Assembly: GCF_009857915.1 (NCBI RefSeq)
Contig: NZ_WWCM01000014.1
Location: forward strand, 1-64,000
Length of the DNA: 64,000 nucleotides
DNA from: Duganella qianjiadongensis
GTDB taxonomy: Bacteria; Pseudomonadota; Gammaproteobacteria; Burkholderiales; Burkholderiaceae_D
Direction of reading: 5' to 3'
Under the pieces are notes generated by a model. It saw only the letters and a program-made list of their open reading frames with translations, did no database searches and was not told the DNA's origin. Shown piece after piece: positions 10,701 through 17,468 of this stretch. The position numbers and the translations under genes are program-made. Within the stretch, counting starts at the first letter, position 1; each line of letters begins with the position of its first letter.

Positions 10701-11884
10701 ACCTGGACCTGCGTCGGCACGTTCTGACCAGAATAGCTCGCATCGTCGGCTGGTGCGTTTAGCACAAACGAAGTAGTGCCACTTTGCCCTGTCGAATTGT
10801 TTGTATCAATTGCCTGCAACTGCAGCGTGTGGGCGCCGTATCCACTCAGCGTCACGTTAAAGCTGGGTGAAGTCAGATTCGTGGTCAGCCCTGCTATCTT
10901 TGTTGTCGTACCATTATAGGTGTCGTAAAGATCGATCTCCTTCAGACTAGCTCCGCTTGCTGCCGAAGCTGTTCCGCTCACCGAAACAGGATAGCTGTTC
11001 GAAGCCGAACTGACCGACGATGGCGAAACAGGATTAATCGAAACGGTGGGAGCAGGCGGCAAAGTGACGGGAATGACGGTATCGGTCGACGCTGTGCCAA
11101 ACCAAGTTACCCCCTCCTTCAACATTTGCCACTGGAAGTGATAGCTTCCTTGTGTACTTGGCGCAGTGATAGTAAAACTAAAAGTGGCAGACTGACCCGG
11201 TTTGATAGTGCCGGGGACACTTACCCGATTCAAACCCCAGTTATAGTTGTTGACCGGATTTTGAGCTCCAAGATAGAACTGATCAGCGCTTGTCCAATTT
11301 GTATTACCCGTGTTGGTCATTGTGATCGACACAGTAGCGTTTTTCCCAACTACCATCTGAGTTGGCACGTTGGACTGTCCGGCGAAAGAGGCACCATAAA
11401 CAGGCGTAGGCGCGACGATACTGATGGACTGGCTAGGCGTCATTTGGCCAAACCATGCCACCCCTTCTTGCAACATCTGCCATTGGAAATAGTAAGTTTG
11501 CTGTGTTGACGGAGCAGTAATCGTGAAACTGAACACAGCGGAATCACCGGCTGCGACATCGGAGCTCAACAGCACCCGACTCGTGCCCCAGTTCCAGTTA
11601 TTAAAAGGATTAGCCGACCCCAGCTTAAAGTCACTCCCTGCTTGCCAAACCGATGTACCAGTATTCTTCATGATCACGGTTACATTGGCTGTCTGCCCAG
11701 GCGCCATAGAGCTCGGTACTCCGCTCCAGGAAACAAAACTGGCATTGTTGATCGCCGATGCAGTTCCGCTGATTAGGCTGAACAGAAGAAATATTACTAC
11801 CAAGGCTAATGACCGCAGGTGCTGCATAAAATGCAACAGTACTTCTATCGTTTTCGAGACAGCATTCAGGCTGGACAATCGCAT
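1709..11884 (-). CDS. Giant exported NBR1-Ig / SpvB / FG-GAP / RHS polymorphic toxin
   Basis: This is a 3391-residue protein. An N-terminal export signal (hydrophobic SLALVVIFLLFSLISG, cleavage near TASA) is followed by four NBR1-type Ig-like domains (starting about residues 47, 160, 380 and 690; VPxxMxxGQ and YHFQWQM motifs), interspersed with other Ig-like modules. An SpvB-type domain begins near 1230 (NGDAGTLPGELSVSNDGAA), with FG-GAP-like GDFNGDGSPDLL and DFNGSGYSGLL blades at about 1590-1900. YD/RHS repeats follow, then an RHS core end near 3080-3130 (FLSADPLVQDPTNGQNYNRY, then NMIDPTG). The last 260 residues are the variable tip. Its end has HALSKHAGRNPQIW, a TW segment and DGRGIRLNMDSTFKGFID, which resembles BECR-fold (EndoU/colicin-like) RNase toxins. 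I chose the ATG at 11884 because GGAA lies about 11 bases ahead of it; the internal Met at 11830 has no ribosome site. The GC-poor gene follows a secretion operon on the same strand. Confidence 0.85.
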   Translation of the reverse strand: MRLSSLNAVSKTIEVLLHFMQHLRSLALVVIFLLFSLISGTASAINNASFVSWSGVPSSMAPGQTANVTVIMKNTGTSVWQAGSDFKLGSANPFNNWNWGTSRVLLSSDVAAGDSAVFSFTITAPSTQQTYYFQWQMLQEGVAWFGQMTPSQSISIVAPTPVYGASFAGQSNVPTQMVVGKNATVSITMTNTGNTNWTSADQFYLGAQNPVNNYNWGLNRVSVPGTIKPGQSATFSFTITAPSTQGSYHFQWQMLKEGVTWFGTASTDTVIPVTLPPAPTVSINPVSPSSVSSASNSYPVSVSGTASAASGASLKEIDLYDTYNGTTTKIAGLTTNLTSPSFNVTLSGYGAHTLQLQAIDTNNSTGQSGTTSFVLNAPADDASYSGQNVPTQVQVSTSFPVSFTMTNSGTTTWASGTYTLTDGVTTWGTTSIPLGTSVAPGQSYSFTGNLTAPSTPSLTGYTMSWRLAKNGVAFGSATPNTTVKVVPPPPTVSLSSPSSNYSVLTSNTSTTLSVSGTAAAGTGGSLTEVDVYDTYNGTTSKIGVATTGLSAPSISVTLNGLGIHVLRLQAIDNFGQSVPSGTVTVTLNAPGVPTVSLTSPTATGQYYSSGSTPTIQVTGSAAPAAGTTITRLDVLEGSTTLATVNTSSISQKIALAAGQHTLTLLAKNNYNNTSSASVTINVGTAVSGNSAVFVSQTVPNTMRAGQPYSVPVTFINNGTTTWTPSGINAYRLGAINPSDNLNWNSVARTQLSGPVATGEQVTFMVPVTAPAPGTYHFQWQMVQEYVNWFGTPSTDVLVTTANGVGPTASLTATPTNARMSGTTPVTVTFTGSGAETPTTVTKLELFADPNGLGFVSAPVNTVTGNAASLSMTYSAALNAGIYRYKIRSTDSAGIQTDSLPVLINITNSSLLGQVNGVRVDSSSVPQLNGWVCRDTSTEALAYQVLTNAPTLATGGKVVASGTASDSTDNENSAAQAACHTPGTAHHFNVDLTTLNGVAAGTPLYVAAKTVDGTSIILPCADGNCVMPSGLRIALTTPKNGDVYHGTSPVFARATMNLDGPYDEVSFNIGGQWVVGVADTPSRMYWARRDLEPSSSPYPVQAKVRQGTTLLYSPVNFVNVIPAPDVTVSLSAPASASLNTMLTLSATPTPATSVSSVKFFANGSVVATGTNNAGVWTAQWTPTTANSFAMTAIAYDGNGTVLATSSATNLVVSASVSSSTPIAVAITPPHLSNGDAGTLPGELSVSNDGAATYSIDIVVPPGTAGLVPQLSFNYSSQVGNGPLGVGWRLGGMSSIHRCGKTVAQDYVNDRIGFGQSDRLCLDGQRLVLVNLPPSDANYWASNAEYRTEIDSFSRITRLGSGFKVEAKDGRIMTYGVKPDGTTSTSRVSAITGIVNAGTTYCKTPTSMVCNSPAKSDALSWALDSIKDRFGNFIAYEYTQDPSTGEHRPDTIRYGGNGMSPHAAVKFTFEDVDRQDSWTRYVDEARNDLRRRLSKITTYVGSSLTGDVASSGTPVREYSLAYEYSPSSGRSLLNSVSLRARSANGTWTTLPATTFAWGKPDSGKMPGFVSKGNWPGAPVLVTHNSTAKYHPEYFAFADFENHGYVDALEKRIADTTKPKVTIVTDNPIQPDTLATRYRYFHNNGTGYDQYYYTLSTGKAFAVLATGDFNGDGSPDLLVAMVDPNNSNARIAKICTSPLGKGENVLGAPGSTITFNCDNNLGAYGSNSQSGMPFVVDVLGNGRSAHYSKVAVDANDNYYATLCIDIDCKIDNSPPVTVLGLERPEDGDFPQVPDNTYTRFEEMVDFAGVGKPADVRWSWSHFIFRSSGDGGTSPVQLSTWYGLTPTIIVPGFHASGVLNDGGLTSWTSSTTYGPYCTNLIGCGNIHPYYFHPPRPTATVAADFNGSGYSGLLFGFVENGTDANGKAIWTKAQTNLCLSTGRGLDCGISTTNSGAGSYSPIAAVGNFVGDGMPAVLTNNMNMCRVTGDTRTSNGFTPNIVCSPWIGNIPAESDDTSMVDKLMFLDLKGTGRTQMVIYHPGKFDANNVWQPNDTWEVFEPIDMAKDGQALDRIHQVTNGLNGVSSVAYADGLPSGVVSQSGTIKPEMTRHITSNVGKIVKSITRTNGVAGDHTISYTYQDAQVDTSGRGSLGFAKVTAADNLTGITTTTALRQDFPFTGMPSGTTVAASGVTLTATTNVYKTLDIPQDNGVKTNFAYLNESTVLRADLNGSNLGKVWTHGVSYDNWGNLLTSTVETSDASVSSAATQTFIATTTNDYPISVDKANWLISLLRSAKVERAQTGDPTAITRVVGYTYTTDNTGQVKAMTESTPNDSALTVTTEFTRAPDSNGRSFGLVTTKAVSWTDPLDNSLVTRSEATDYDANGRYPTKFTNAVRHVENRTYEPGTGALASVKDVNDLTTTYTNDGFGRVISETRADGNVSYQYRKQCDGACPSGAVMAQITEHFKGNLRTTVPSIVYKDNVGHTLQTKTWGFDGAPITAEQSYNDATLTYTTTQPHFETQASVLAKTEMRDVLGRVIQTTTKDEQGLDVSSTASYQGFVRDLKNARNYHQIETRDALGQLWKVVDAKNGTTLFGHDAFGNLTQTIDPDTNVINVAFDPMGHRISMNDPDLGLITYKVDAIGQVRQQQTAEQKKQNVSTTMTYDGIGRMTARVGGGEDEHWTFDTATMGTGKLYEAYTLIRGVKDYSRIHTYDSFGHPQSTSIKLDVTYVTTVGYDDWSRPITTTYTRGTDAPKVYDQRYNGYGYLYHLESSGQTLRDVTKQDAALRVRTVALGNGDKSTSDYNDYTALLTGATVQNSSGIALLTLGYQHDAVGNVTTRTQYWNGGAGFSETITYDELNRIWTSQVSGQGQQVFTYMAGGGILTKTGVGTGNYQYGTQGSGAVRPHAVKSIDGLAGIFTYDDNGNLLTGRGRTVTWTLFDMPATISNGTSSSTFAYGPERQRVRETRKDSVIVFADAQEVELATDGITVTSVKTYWPGGGGFDLDKPNQAAQRNWVHNDQLGSVVAITDGSGALKVGDELSYDVWGKRRPGTGAAPSEFSARSLAPNATDNKGFTGHEMLDQLDLVHMNGRVYDPYTAKFLSADPLVQDPTNGQNYNRYSYVLNNPTNMIDPTGFSGDCSGSKSGLTAMGCGSWKVVGDFFSYAEKALLGGETKADVAASVGSGTIRGPSGTDNENVKSQKSADKGVIGKAWDVVKGAAIGLVENAAADAHDMPMGGRGRELGLDMPTPREMCGGCDYKPGQVLPAPANAEQELGRDLAPIVSIVISGARRPSLSGLSFGQMRTALETAQEAYKGSTAIGHALSKHAGRNPQIWGRMSGAMKTWNAQAMTHFREIVRAPGEFQEKAYDGIKFLEKRLEDGRGIRLNMDSTFKGFID

Positions 11885-11952
11885 CGGGATTTTTCCAAAA
11901 ATTTGCAGGGAGTCAGATTAATTTTTACAAAAACAAGTTTGCTTTTTTAGCT

Positions 11953-11979
11953 ATTATAATAGTATGCACATTTTTGCAA
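11953..11979 (-). promoter_or_regulatory. Candidate promoter of the RHS gene
   Basis: The 195-bp AT-rich gap between the secretion operon and the RHS gene contains, on the minus strand, TTGCAA (11974-11979) and TATAAT (11953-11958) with a rather short 15-bp spacer. The -10 lies inside a perfect 12-base palindrome, ctattataatag, at 11951-11962, which may also be an operator. The position 69-95 bases before the start codon leaves a leader of about 60 bases. No strong terminator separates the operon from this gene, so read-through is also possible. Confidence 0.35.
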
Positions 11980-12079
11980 TAATGCGCCACAGAAATTTGC
12001 AAAAAATATTCTGTATTTGGCAATATCTGGCATGCCGATAGGGCCGCGAACGGCACGGCTCAACGCCAAATAGAATTCT

Positions 12080-12598
12080 TCAGGTTGAAGTGCGCAGACT
12101 TACGCGTATCTCGAACTCAATCGTAATCAAATGGCCGTGAGCTACCTTTGCTTCGCGGACTAGATAAACTTGAGTCAGCGATTTGTCCGCTGCGAGAATG
12201 TCGAGGTAGCGTTCAATTGCTTCAGCCGTCTTGGCCTCGCCTCGTAAAGTAGCTGTCCGTTGGCGTTTATCTGGCCGAAACTCGAGGAGCTCGATTTCCG
12301 GGTCGATGGCCGTTTCAATAGCCTTGAATAGCTTCGGCCATGGGAATGCACGTTCAGCTGCGAGCACGTCCCAGCGCTTGCGCTCTTCCTGCGCTGCCTT
12401 GCTGGGCTGGATTTCTTGAGCCTGCCTCTGTGCACTGGCGCGCGCGATTTCATCTCTGACGTGAGCGATTGCATTGCTCTGCCGAAGGGCGTCATTTGCC
12501 AAGCCTATAGCGATCATTAACAGTACTGATCCGGGAACAAGCCACATAGCCCCGTGACGTACCTTTGGCCGCAGCAGTCGGGAAATTTCTCCGCTCAT
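12080..12598 (-). CDS. PilN/GspL-like inner-membrane assembly protein
   Basis: The protein has 172 residues if started at the ATG at 12598, which overlaps the stop of the previous gene as ATGA. One transmembrane helix lies near the N-terminus (AMWLVPGSVLLMIAIGLAND). A coiled-coil-like stretch rich in Gln, Glu and Arg follows, then a small alpha/beta domain (PEIELLEFRPDKRQRTATLRG) like the ferredoxin-like fold of PilN and of the periplasmic part of GspL. The cytoplasmic half of a GspL-type protein is the separate gene just upstream, so this pair corresponds to a split GspL or to PilM plus PilN. It is the last gene of the operon. The family is assigned from topology and context, because sequence conservation is low. 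Confidence 0.6.
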   Translation of the reverse strand: MSGEISRLLRPKVRHGAMWLVPGSVLLMIAIGLANDALRQSNAIAHVRDEIARASAQRQAQEIQPSKAAQEERKRWDVLAAERAFPWPKLFKAIETAIDPEIELLEFRPDKRQRTATLRGEAKTAEAIERYLDILAADKSLTQVYLVREAKVAHGHLITIEFEIRVSLRTST

Positions 12599-13368
12599 CG
12601 CACCTGCTCCCATTGCGCATTAGGCAGCATGTGCAGCCTACCTTCATCTACGTACGTTGCCACGATTTTGCTGATTTCTTCCGAATCAGCATCCGGAGCC
12701 CATACCTCGCAACGTGCTATAGATACGCCATTGAGACCAACTCGCGTGAAAAGACGACGAAGCGTCGCATCTAAAGTACCGACCAAAGGCTCGGTATCAT
12801 GCAAATACAAGCCTGTACGTGTTTGCCCCAGCAACGACGCACGGCTCCCCTCAATCATTAAAGCCAATGTAGTATGAGATCCTAGATCGGGACGCTGTAC
12901 ATCGTAGGCAACTGCAGACACAGGTAATACGGACACAAGGCGCAACCGACGTTGTGCCGCCACATCCAACATTCCCTCAAGAAAATCTCTGGGCAGACCG
13001 TACACTAGGCCATGGGCTTTATATCGACGGAAAGACACATGAAGCTCCCAATCGTCAACAGCGCTAGCACCGATCTGCTCTAGGCATGCGCGCGCATAGC
13101 CAATGCGCTCCTCAGTTGTGCGTAAACCATCTCGCCAAGGCACGGCATGCACGATCGCTGCACGGTCAGACACGACGCATGTAAGAGGTGTTCCGGCGTA
13201 GAAATCGCCGGCGCCGTCCAGCACATGCTCGACGGCCTTCAACCACTCAATCACATCTCCGTCCAGAGGAGCGGAATAAACAGCACGCTTTCGACCGCTA
13301 TTGCGAGCAAGTATTGCGTGCTCACCATACAGCCCAATATGTAAGCGATCACGCCACAAACGTAACAC
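12595..13368 (-). CDS. PilM/GspL-like cytoplasmic platform protein
   Basis: I start it at the GTG at 13368 because AGGAGG lies 6 bases ahead, giving 257 residues; an in-frame GTG at 13398 has no such site. The protein opens with paired strands (VLRLWRDRLHIGLYGEH) and continues with an actin-like pattern typical of PilM and the cytoplasmic part of GspL (VVSDRAAIVHAVPWRDGL, later TTLALMIEGSRASLLGQT). These proteins couple the secretion ATPase to the inner-membrane platform. It overlaps the end of the ATPase gene by 20 bases and hands over to the PilN-like gene by an ATGA overlap. The missing membrane helix is supplied by that neighbour. Confidence 0.6.
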   Translation of the reverse strand: MLRLWRDRLHIGLYGEHAILARNSGRKRAVYSAPLDGDVIEWLKAVEHVLDGAGDFYAGTPLTCVVSDRAAIVHAVPWRDGLRTTEERIGYARACLEQIGASAVDDWELHVSFRRYKAHGLVYGLPRDFLEGMLDVAAQRRLRLVSVLPVSAVAYDVQRPDLGSHTTLALMIEGSRASLLGQTRTGLYLHDTEPLVGTLDATLRRLFTRVGLNGVSIARCEVWAPDADSEEISKIVATYVDEGRLHMLPNAQWEQVR

Positions 13369-14995
13369 GATTCGCCTCCTGTAAAGTCGTAGCGCCACTA
13401 CGCACCAGATCGAGCGCTACGTCGCGCAGAAAGCGCGTGCCTTCAAGCTTAGCTTGCGCCTTTAATGCGCGAATGGTGGCCCGGCCAATAATGAGCTCGC
13501 GGATTTCGTCCGTCAGTCGGAGCACTTCGGCGATCGCGATCCGCCCTTTAAATCCCGTGTTGCGGCAATGCGCGCAGCCACGCCCCGCGCGAAACTCATA
13601 AGTCTGGGGATCCGTAATGCCCAACTCTTCCAGCAGGCTGGACGAAATTTCGACAGGTTCGCTGCACTGTGGACAGTTCTGGCGCAACAGACGTTGTGCG
13701 ACGACACCGCTCAAGGATGAAACAAAGCTATACGGATCGACCCCCATATGCATGAAGCGCCCGATCACGTCAAAGGTGTTATTAGCGTGTACTGAAGTGA
13801 AGACCATGTGTCCCGTCAGCGCGGATTGAACGGCTATCTGGGCTGTTTCTGGATCGCGGATTTCACCTACAAGAATCTTGTCCGGGTCGTGGCGCAGTAT
13901 TGAGCGCAGGCCCACCGCGAAAGTAAGGCCTTTCTTTTCGTTGACGGGGATCTGGAGCACTCCCGGCAATTGATACTCTACCGGATCTTCAATGGTAATC
14001 AACTTATCCTCGCCGCGATTAATTTCCGTGAGCGCGGCATACAAAGTCGTGGTCTTACCACTGCCGGTCGGCCCAGTAACTAACATCATGCCGTAAGGCT
14101 CTGACGCTAGGCGCCGCAAAAGGCGGATGGTCTCACGGTCAAAACCCAACGAGTCAAGTGTTAAGCGCTGCAACGAATCGATCAATGCCTGTTTGTCGAG
14201 GATACGCAGGACTGCATCCTCCCCATGGATGCTCGGCATGATTGAGACGCGGATGTCTATATCCCTTCCCTTGGCGGTCACACGAAAGCGGCCATCCTGT
14301 GGGATCCGCTTTTCTGCAATGTCCAGCTCCGCAAGCACCTTGATACGTGCGATAGCCTGCTCCGTTAGGATTGCGCTCCCCACTTCTGCGATTTTTGTGA
14401 GGACGCCATCGATACGGAACTTGATCGTCATCCCGCCAGGAATGGATTCAAGGTGAATGTCACTTGCTTCCGAACGCAAGGCATCGAAAACCGTGGAATT
14501 TACCAACTTAACGGCTGGACTCGCCTCGGTTTGAATCGCCGAAAGCGTCAGTTCCTCACTTGACCTGATAGTCAGTTCGCTCGCTTCATCCTCGCCCACC
14601 GCGTCGGCGACTGCACTAAAACTCGCTTCATGTGCTTCGATATGGCGGCTGATCTGCTCGGGATCTGCCAAAGAAATAGATGCCAGCGACAAGTGCTTCG
14701 TCGCCATCCAAACACCCAGCGTCGTGTCGAAGGGCTTGCCCACAATCGCATGCACGCGCCCTTCTACATCCACCCCAATAACAACGCGCCGCGCAAGCAT
14801 TTCCGAATAGCCGGCAATATCAAAGCGCGGCTTCAGCGCTGACAGTAACGCATCGCCGAGTTCGTAGCCGGTTAACGTGGCCGTCTCTGCCAAACGTGCT
14901 TCTCTGGTACCACCAAACGCACTAACGACCGCGTCTAGCCAGTCCACAGCTGGTCCGCGCGCCGCTTCCCGCAGCGCATCAATTTGCAAGGTCAT
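13349..14995 (-). CDS. gspE: GspE/PilB-type secretion ATPase
   Basis: The protein has 548 residues from the ATG at 14995; a TTG two codons earlier would overlap the previous stop. It is the hexameric ATPase that powers type II secretion or type IV pilus assembly from the cytoplasmic face. Visible motifs are Walker A GPTGSGKTTTLYAAL near residue 307, the Asp-box region ITIEDPVEYQLPGVLQ, Walker B LVGEIRDPETA and the His-box HVFTSVHANN-like GHMVFTSVHANNTFD. A four-cysteine zinc module (CPQCSE near 438, CAHCRNTG near 475) is typical of GspE and PilB and absent from retraction ATPases. The N-terminal 150 residues form the GspE_N-like domain that binds the GspL/PilM partner. Family assignment is firm. 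Confidence 0.95.
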   Translation of the reverse strand: MTLQIDALREAARGPAVDWLDAVVSAFGGTREARLAETATLTGYELGDALLSALKPRFDIAGYSEMLARRVVIGVDVEGRVHAIVGKPFDTTLGVWMATKHLSLASISLADPEQISRHIEAHEASFSAVADAVGEDEASELTIRSSEELTLSAIQTEASPAVKLVNSTVFDALRSEASDIHLESIPGGMTIKFRIDGVLTKIAEVGSAILTEQAIARIKVLAELDIAEKRIPQDGRFRVTAKGRDIDIRVSIMPSIHGEDAVLRILDKQALIDSLQRLTLDSLGFDRETIRLLRRLASEPYGMMLVTGPTGSGKTTTLYAALTEINRGEDKLITIEDPVEYQLPGVLQIPVNEKKGLTFAVGLRSILRHDPDKILVGEIRDPETAQIAVQSALTGHMVFTSVHANNTFDVIGRFMHMGVDPYSFVSSLSGVVAQRLLRQNCPQCSEPVEISSSLLEELGITDPQTYEFRAGRGCAHCRNTGFKGRIAIAEVLRLTDEIRELIIGRATIRALKAQAKLEGTRFLRDVALDLVRSGATTLQEANRVTFVA

Positions 14996-14997
14996 GG

Positions 14998-16182
14998 TCA
15001 AATCGTACTCGTCAAATCAAAAATGGGCATATACAGCATTACAACCACGGCGCCGATCACAAGACCAATACCAACCATCAGTGCAGGCTCGACCAACCGG
15101 CCGGCCGTATCAATCCACATCGATAGTTCCTGATCGTAAAAGTCGGATATACGCTCCATCATCTCGTCCAGATTGCCCGAGGACTCCCCTGCCGTCAGTA
15201 AGCGGCTCGCGAGCTCAGTGGACAAGCCTTGCCGTGCCATCACTATCGAGAGCGGAAGCCCCTGACTCACCTGTTCGATCGCGTTGCGCATCGCTGGTTG
15301 TAAATTGACAGATAGTGCGTCGGTCGTCATGCGCATCGCATTGATTACGCTGACGCCGCTGCGCAAAAGCATTCCGAGGGTGCGATACAACCTCGCCAGT
15401 TGCAGGACATGCATCTTCTCCCCGATCCAAGGAATGGCCAACAGGCGCTGTAAAACAATCGCCCGCACAGCCGGATGAATTACTGCCGCCACGATAGCCG
15501 CCACGGTCACAGCGGCGCCTGACCAGGCCAGCACTTCATGCTGGCGCACAAAGCTACCCCACACCTGAACAAAGCCTGCTGACACCTTCCTGCTGGTCGA
15601 AACTTCATCGAAAACCGACGAAAAACGAGGGACGACATACAGCATCAAAAATGCGACTACTAGGAAGCCGACGCTCATCAACACAGCGGGGTACACAGCC
15701 GCTGCCGCCAGCTTGTTGCGAATTTCGTCCACCTGCTTCTGATAGTGTATGTAACGCCTGACCGAAGTGCGAACAGTACCTGTCGTTTCACTGGAGCGTA
15801 TCATCGCCACATAGAGCGGCGGGAAGACCGATGGCATCGTGTCCATCGCCTCGGAAAGCTGCTTCCCCCCCCGCAGCGCATGAAGCAACATATCGTAGAC
15901 GCGCCGATACCTACCACGCACATCGTTGCGCCCCAATATCTCCAGCGTATCCACTATAGGCTGTCCCGCCTCAAGTAGAGAGCACAATTGCTGATTAAAG
16001 ACCGGCAGATTGAACTGCGGGCCGCGTAATTCGAACTTCCATCCCTGCCCGATCGGCGTCACAGAAAGCAGACGTGTGCCAGCAGCGTCAATGACTCGGC
16101 GCACTTCGGCCTCATCGGCCGCCTCAATCAACTGCTCTTCAACTTCAAAATTACTCGACAGGGATTTAACGCGAAACTGCAT
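14998..16182 (-). CDS. gspF: GspF/PilC-type inner-membrane platform protein
   Basis: It has 394 residues from the ATG at 16182 (AGGA seven bases upstream); longer in-frame readings run into the preceding gene. Two related GspF domains are separated by transmembrane helices (AAAVYPAVLMSVGFLVVAFL, then SGAAVTVAAIVAAVI, and a final GIGLVIGAVVVMLYMPIFDL). The first domain has NLPVFNQQLCSLLEAGQPIV and the second LARLYRTLGMLLRSGVSVINA, the standard GspF pattern, including the SSETTGTV turn. It is the membrane platform that passes pseudopilins from the membrane to the growing pseudopilus. It lies between gspG and gspE, with 2 bases before the ATPase start. Confidence 0.93.
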   Translation of the reverse strand: MQFRVKSLSSNFEVEEQLIEAADEAEVRRVIDAAGTRLLSVTPIGQGWKFELRGPQFNLPVFNQQLCSLLEAGQPIVDTLEILGRNDVRGRYRRVYDMLLHALRGGKQLSEAMDTMPSVFPPLYVAMIRSSETTGTVRTSVRRYIHYQKQVDEIRNKLAAAAVYPAVLMSVGFLVVAFLMLYVVPRFSSVFDEVSTSRKVSAGFVQVWGSFVRQHEVLAWSGAAVTVAAIVAAVIHPAVRAIVLQRLLAIPWIGEKMHVLQLARLYRTLGMLLRSGVSVINAMRMTTDALSVNLQPAMRNAIEQVSQGLPLSIVMARQGLSTELASRLLTAGESSGNLDEMMERISDFYDQELSMWIDTAGRLVEPALMVGIGLVIGAVVVMLYMPIFDLTSTI

Positions 16183-16192
16183 GCCGATCCTA

Positions 16193-16603
16193 TCAATTGT
16201 TCGTGATGTCTGCGTCGTCACCCGTTCCGCCAACCTTGCCGTCCTTGCCATACGAGATCAGATCGTAATCGCGACCGGGTACGGTGGATGGTGTGCGATA
16301 GACGAAGGCATTGCCCCAAGGATCTAGCGGGATATCCTTCTTCAGGTAGGGGCCACGCCATAAGCCCTCGGTGGTTGGTGCCGCATTCAAGGCAGCCAGG
16401 CCTTGCTCCGTCGTCGGATAATGACCTACATCGATACGATACTGGTCCAGCGCCTTATCAAAAGAATCGATCTGTGCCCGTGCGATCTGCGACTGTGATT
16501 TACCTATCTGTGAGAAATACTTTGGTGCGACAAACGCCGCCAATAGGCCGATGATCACGATCACGACAAGAAGTTCAAGCAGTGTAAAGCCACGCTGTTT
16601 CAT
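16193..16603 (-). CDS. gspG: Major pseudopilin GspG
   Basis: A 136-residue type II secretion pseudopilin. The leader MKQRG is followed by FTLLELLVVIVIIGLLAAFV, so prepilin peptidase would cut after Gly5 and methylate Phe6; Glu5 of the mature chain is present. The C-terminal globular part has the GspG signature: YRIDVGHYPTTEQGLAAL, then PWGNAFVYRTPS and a calcium-loop-like DYDLISYGKDGKVGGTGDDAD. AAGGAA lies 7 bases before the start. No prepilin peptidase gene is in the window, so processing must use one encoded elsewhere. It is the only pseudopilin in the cluster with the canonical GspG calcium site. Confidence 0.95.
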   Translation of the reverse strand: MKQRGFTLLELLVVIVIIGLLAAFVAPKYFSQIGKSQSQIARAQIDSFDKALDQYRIDVGHYPTTEQGLAALNAAPTTEGLWRGPYLKKDIPLDPWGNAFVYRTPSTVPGRDYDLISYGKDGKVGGTGDDADITNN

Positions 16604-16621
16604 TTGATTTTCCTTCTTAGT

Positions 16622-17092
16622 TCAGGGCTGGTTAGGTACATATTTAAATTGCCAATCACGGTAGGTCTTCGCACCGGCGAAGTTCGCGAACATCGTGGAA
16701 AAACCACCGACTTTCAATGGTGATTTCGTCGATAGCGAATAGACACCAATGATATGTTTCGCATCTTCCGCATAGACCAATCCCCAACTGTACTGGCCGG
16801 TGATCGGATCTGGATAAAGCCTCCGCAGCTCACGGTGGCGTGTACTGGTGCGGACGTCGTCCAGCATGTCTTTCAGTGTGGTCGGATATTCTTTAAATGT
16901 TCCTGGTGTACCTTCGTAATAGTCCCTGATCGCATTACGGAACGCCGTGCCAACCTCTATCAAATCATCCTCACGCGCCCGCCGCTCATTGGTCAATGCG
17001 CTCTCTGTAGCCCGTAATGCCATGATGGATGCGATCGCCACCGCGAACATCACGATCACATAGGTGAACCCATTCTGATGTCGCCACATCAT
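16622..17092 (-). CDS. Divergent pseudopilin
   Basis: About 156 residues from the ATG at 17092. The N-terminus MMWRHQNGFTYVIVMFAVAIASIMALRA has a prepilin-like Gly-Phe junction and an apolar helix, but Glu5 of the mature protein is replaced (FTYVIV rather than FTLIEL). That is the hallmark of a tip or minor pseudopilin such as GspK, or of a non-processed relative. The soluble domain contains RREDDLIEVGTAFRNAIRDYYE-type helix and a PDPITGQYSWGLVYAED strand. It directly precedes gspG in transcription order and begins five bases after the stop of the previous pseudopilin. Assigned to the pseudopilin superfamily by N-terminus and context. Confidence 0.75.
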   Translation of the reverse strand: MMWRHQNGFTYVIVMFAVAIASIMALRATESALTNERRAREDDLIEVGTAFRNAIRDYYEGTPGTFKEYPTTLKDMLDDVRTSTRHRELRRLYPDPITGQYSWGLVYAEDAKHIIGVYSLSTKSPLKVGGFSTMFANFAGAKTYRDWQFKYVPNQP

Positions 17093-17095
17093 CAC

Positions 17096-17467
17096 TTACC
17101 AGTCCTTGTACCAAGTGCCGTCGCGTGCCTTATTCGGTGCGCTAGTATGCACATCATAGACGGCGCCCAGCGTCGTGTTTTCCGGAGCGACGACTACCCA
17201 GCTATTGGGGCTCAAGGTGAATGGATCAACGGGAATTTTGCGCAGATAGCGCTTGGTCACCAAATCGTCTAGTTTGTCCGGATACTTGCCCGTGTCCGCG
17301 AAAAACTTATCGATCGCATCGCGCATGATGAACAGATCTTCCTTGAGCACGCTCTCCTTCGACGAATCTAAGTTGTTAAAATAGCGCGGCACCGCTAGCG
17401 ATAGGATCATCGCCAGAATCGCCAGCGCGACCATCAACTCGATCATGGAAAAGCCTCGTACGCGCAT
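17096..17467 (-). CDS. Minor pseudopilin, GspG/PulG-like
   Basis: The real start is the ATG at 17467, three bases after the previous stop; upstream in-frame sequence is non-coding in character. It has 123 residues. The leader MRVRG precedes FSMIELMVALAILAMILSLA, with Glu5 present, so it is a processed prepilin. The rest resembles a short GspG: KEDLFIMRDAIDKFFADTGK, YPDKLDDLVTKRYLRKIPVDPFT, then a final WYKDW. It is one of four consecutive pseudopilin genes between the secretin and gspF. The exact class is not clear. Confidence 0.85.
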   Translation of the reverse strand: MRVRGFSMIELMVALAILAMILSLAVPRYFNNLDSSKESVLKEDLFIMRDAIDKFFADTGKYPDKLDDLVTKRYLRKIPVDPFTLSPNSWVVVAPENTTLGAVYDVHTSAPNKARDGTWYKDW

Positions 17468-17468
17468 C

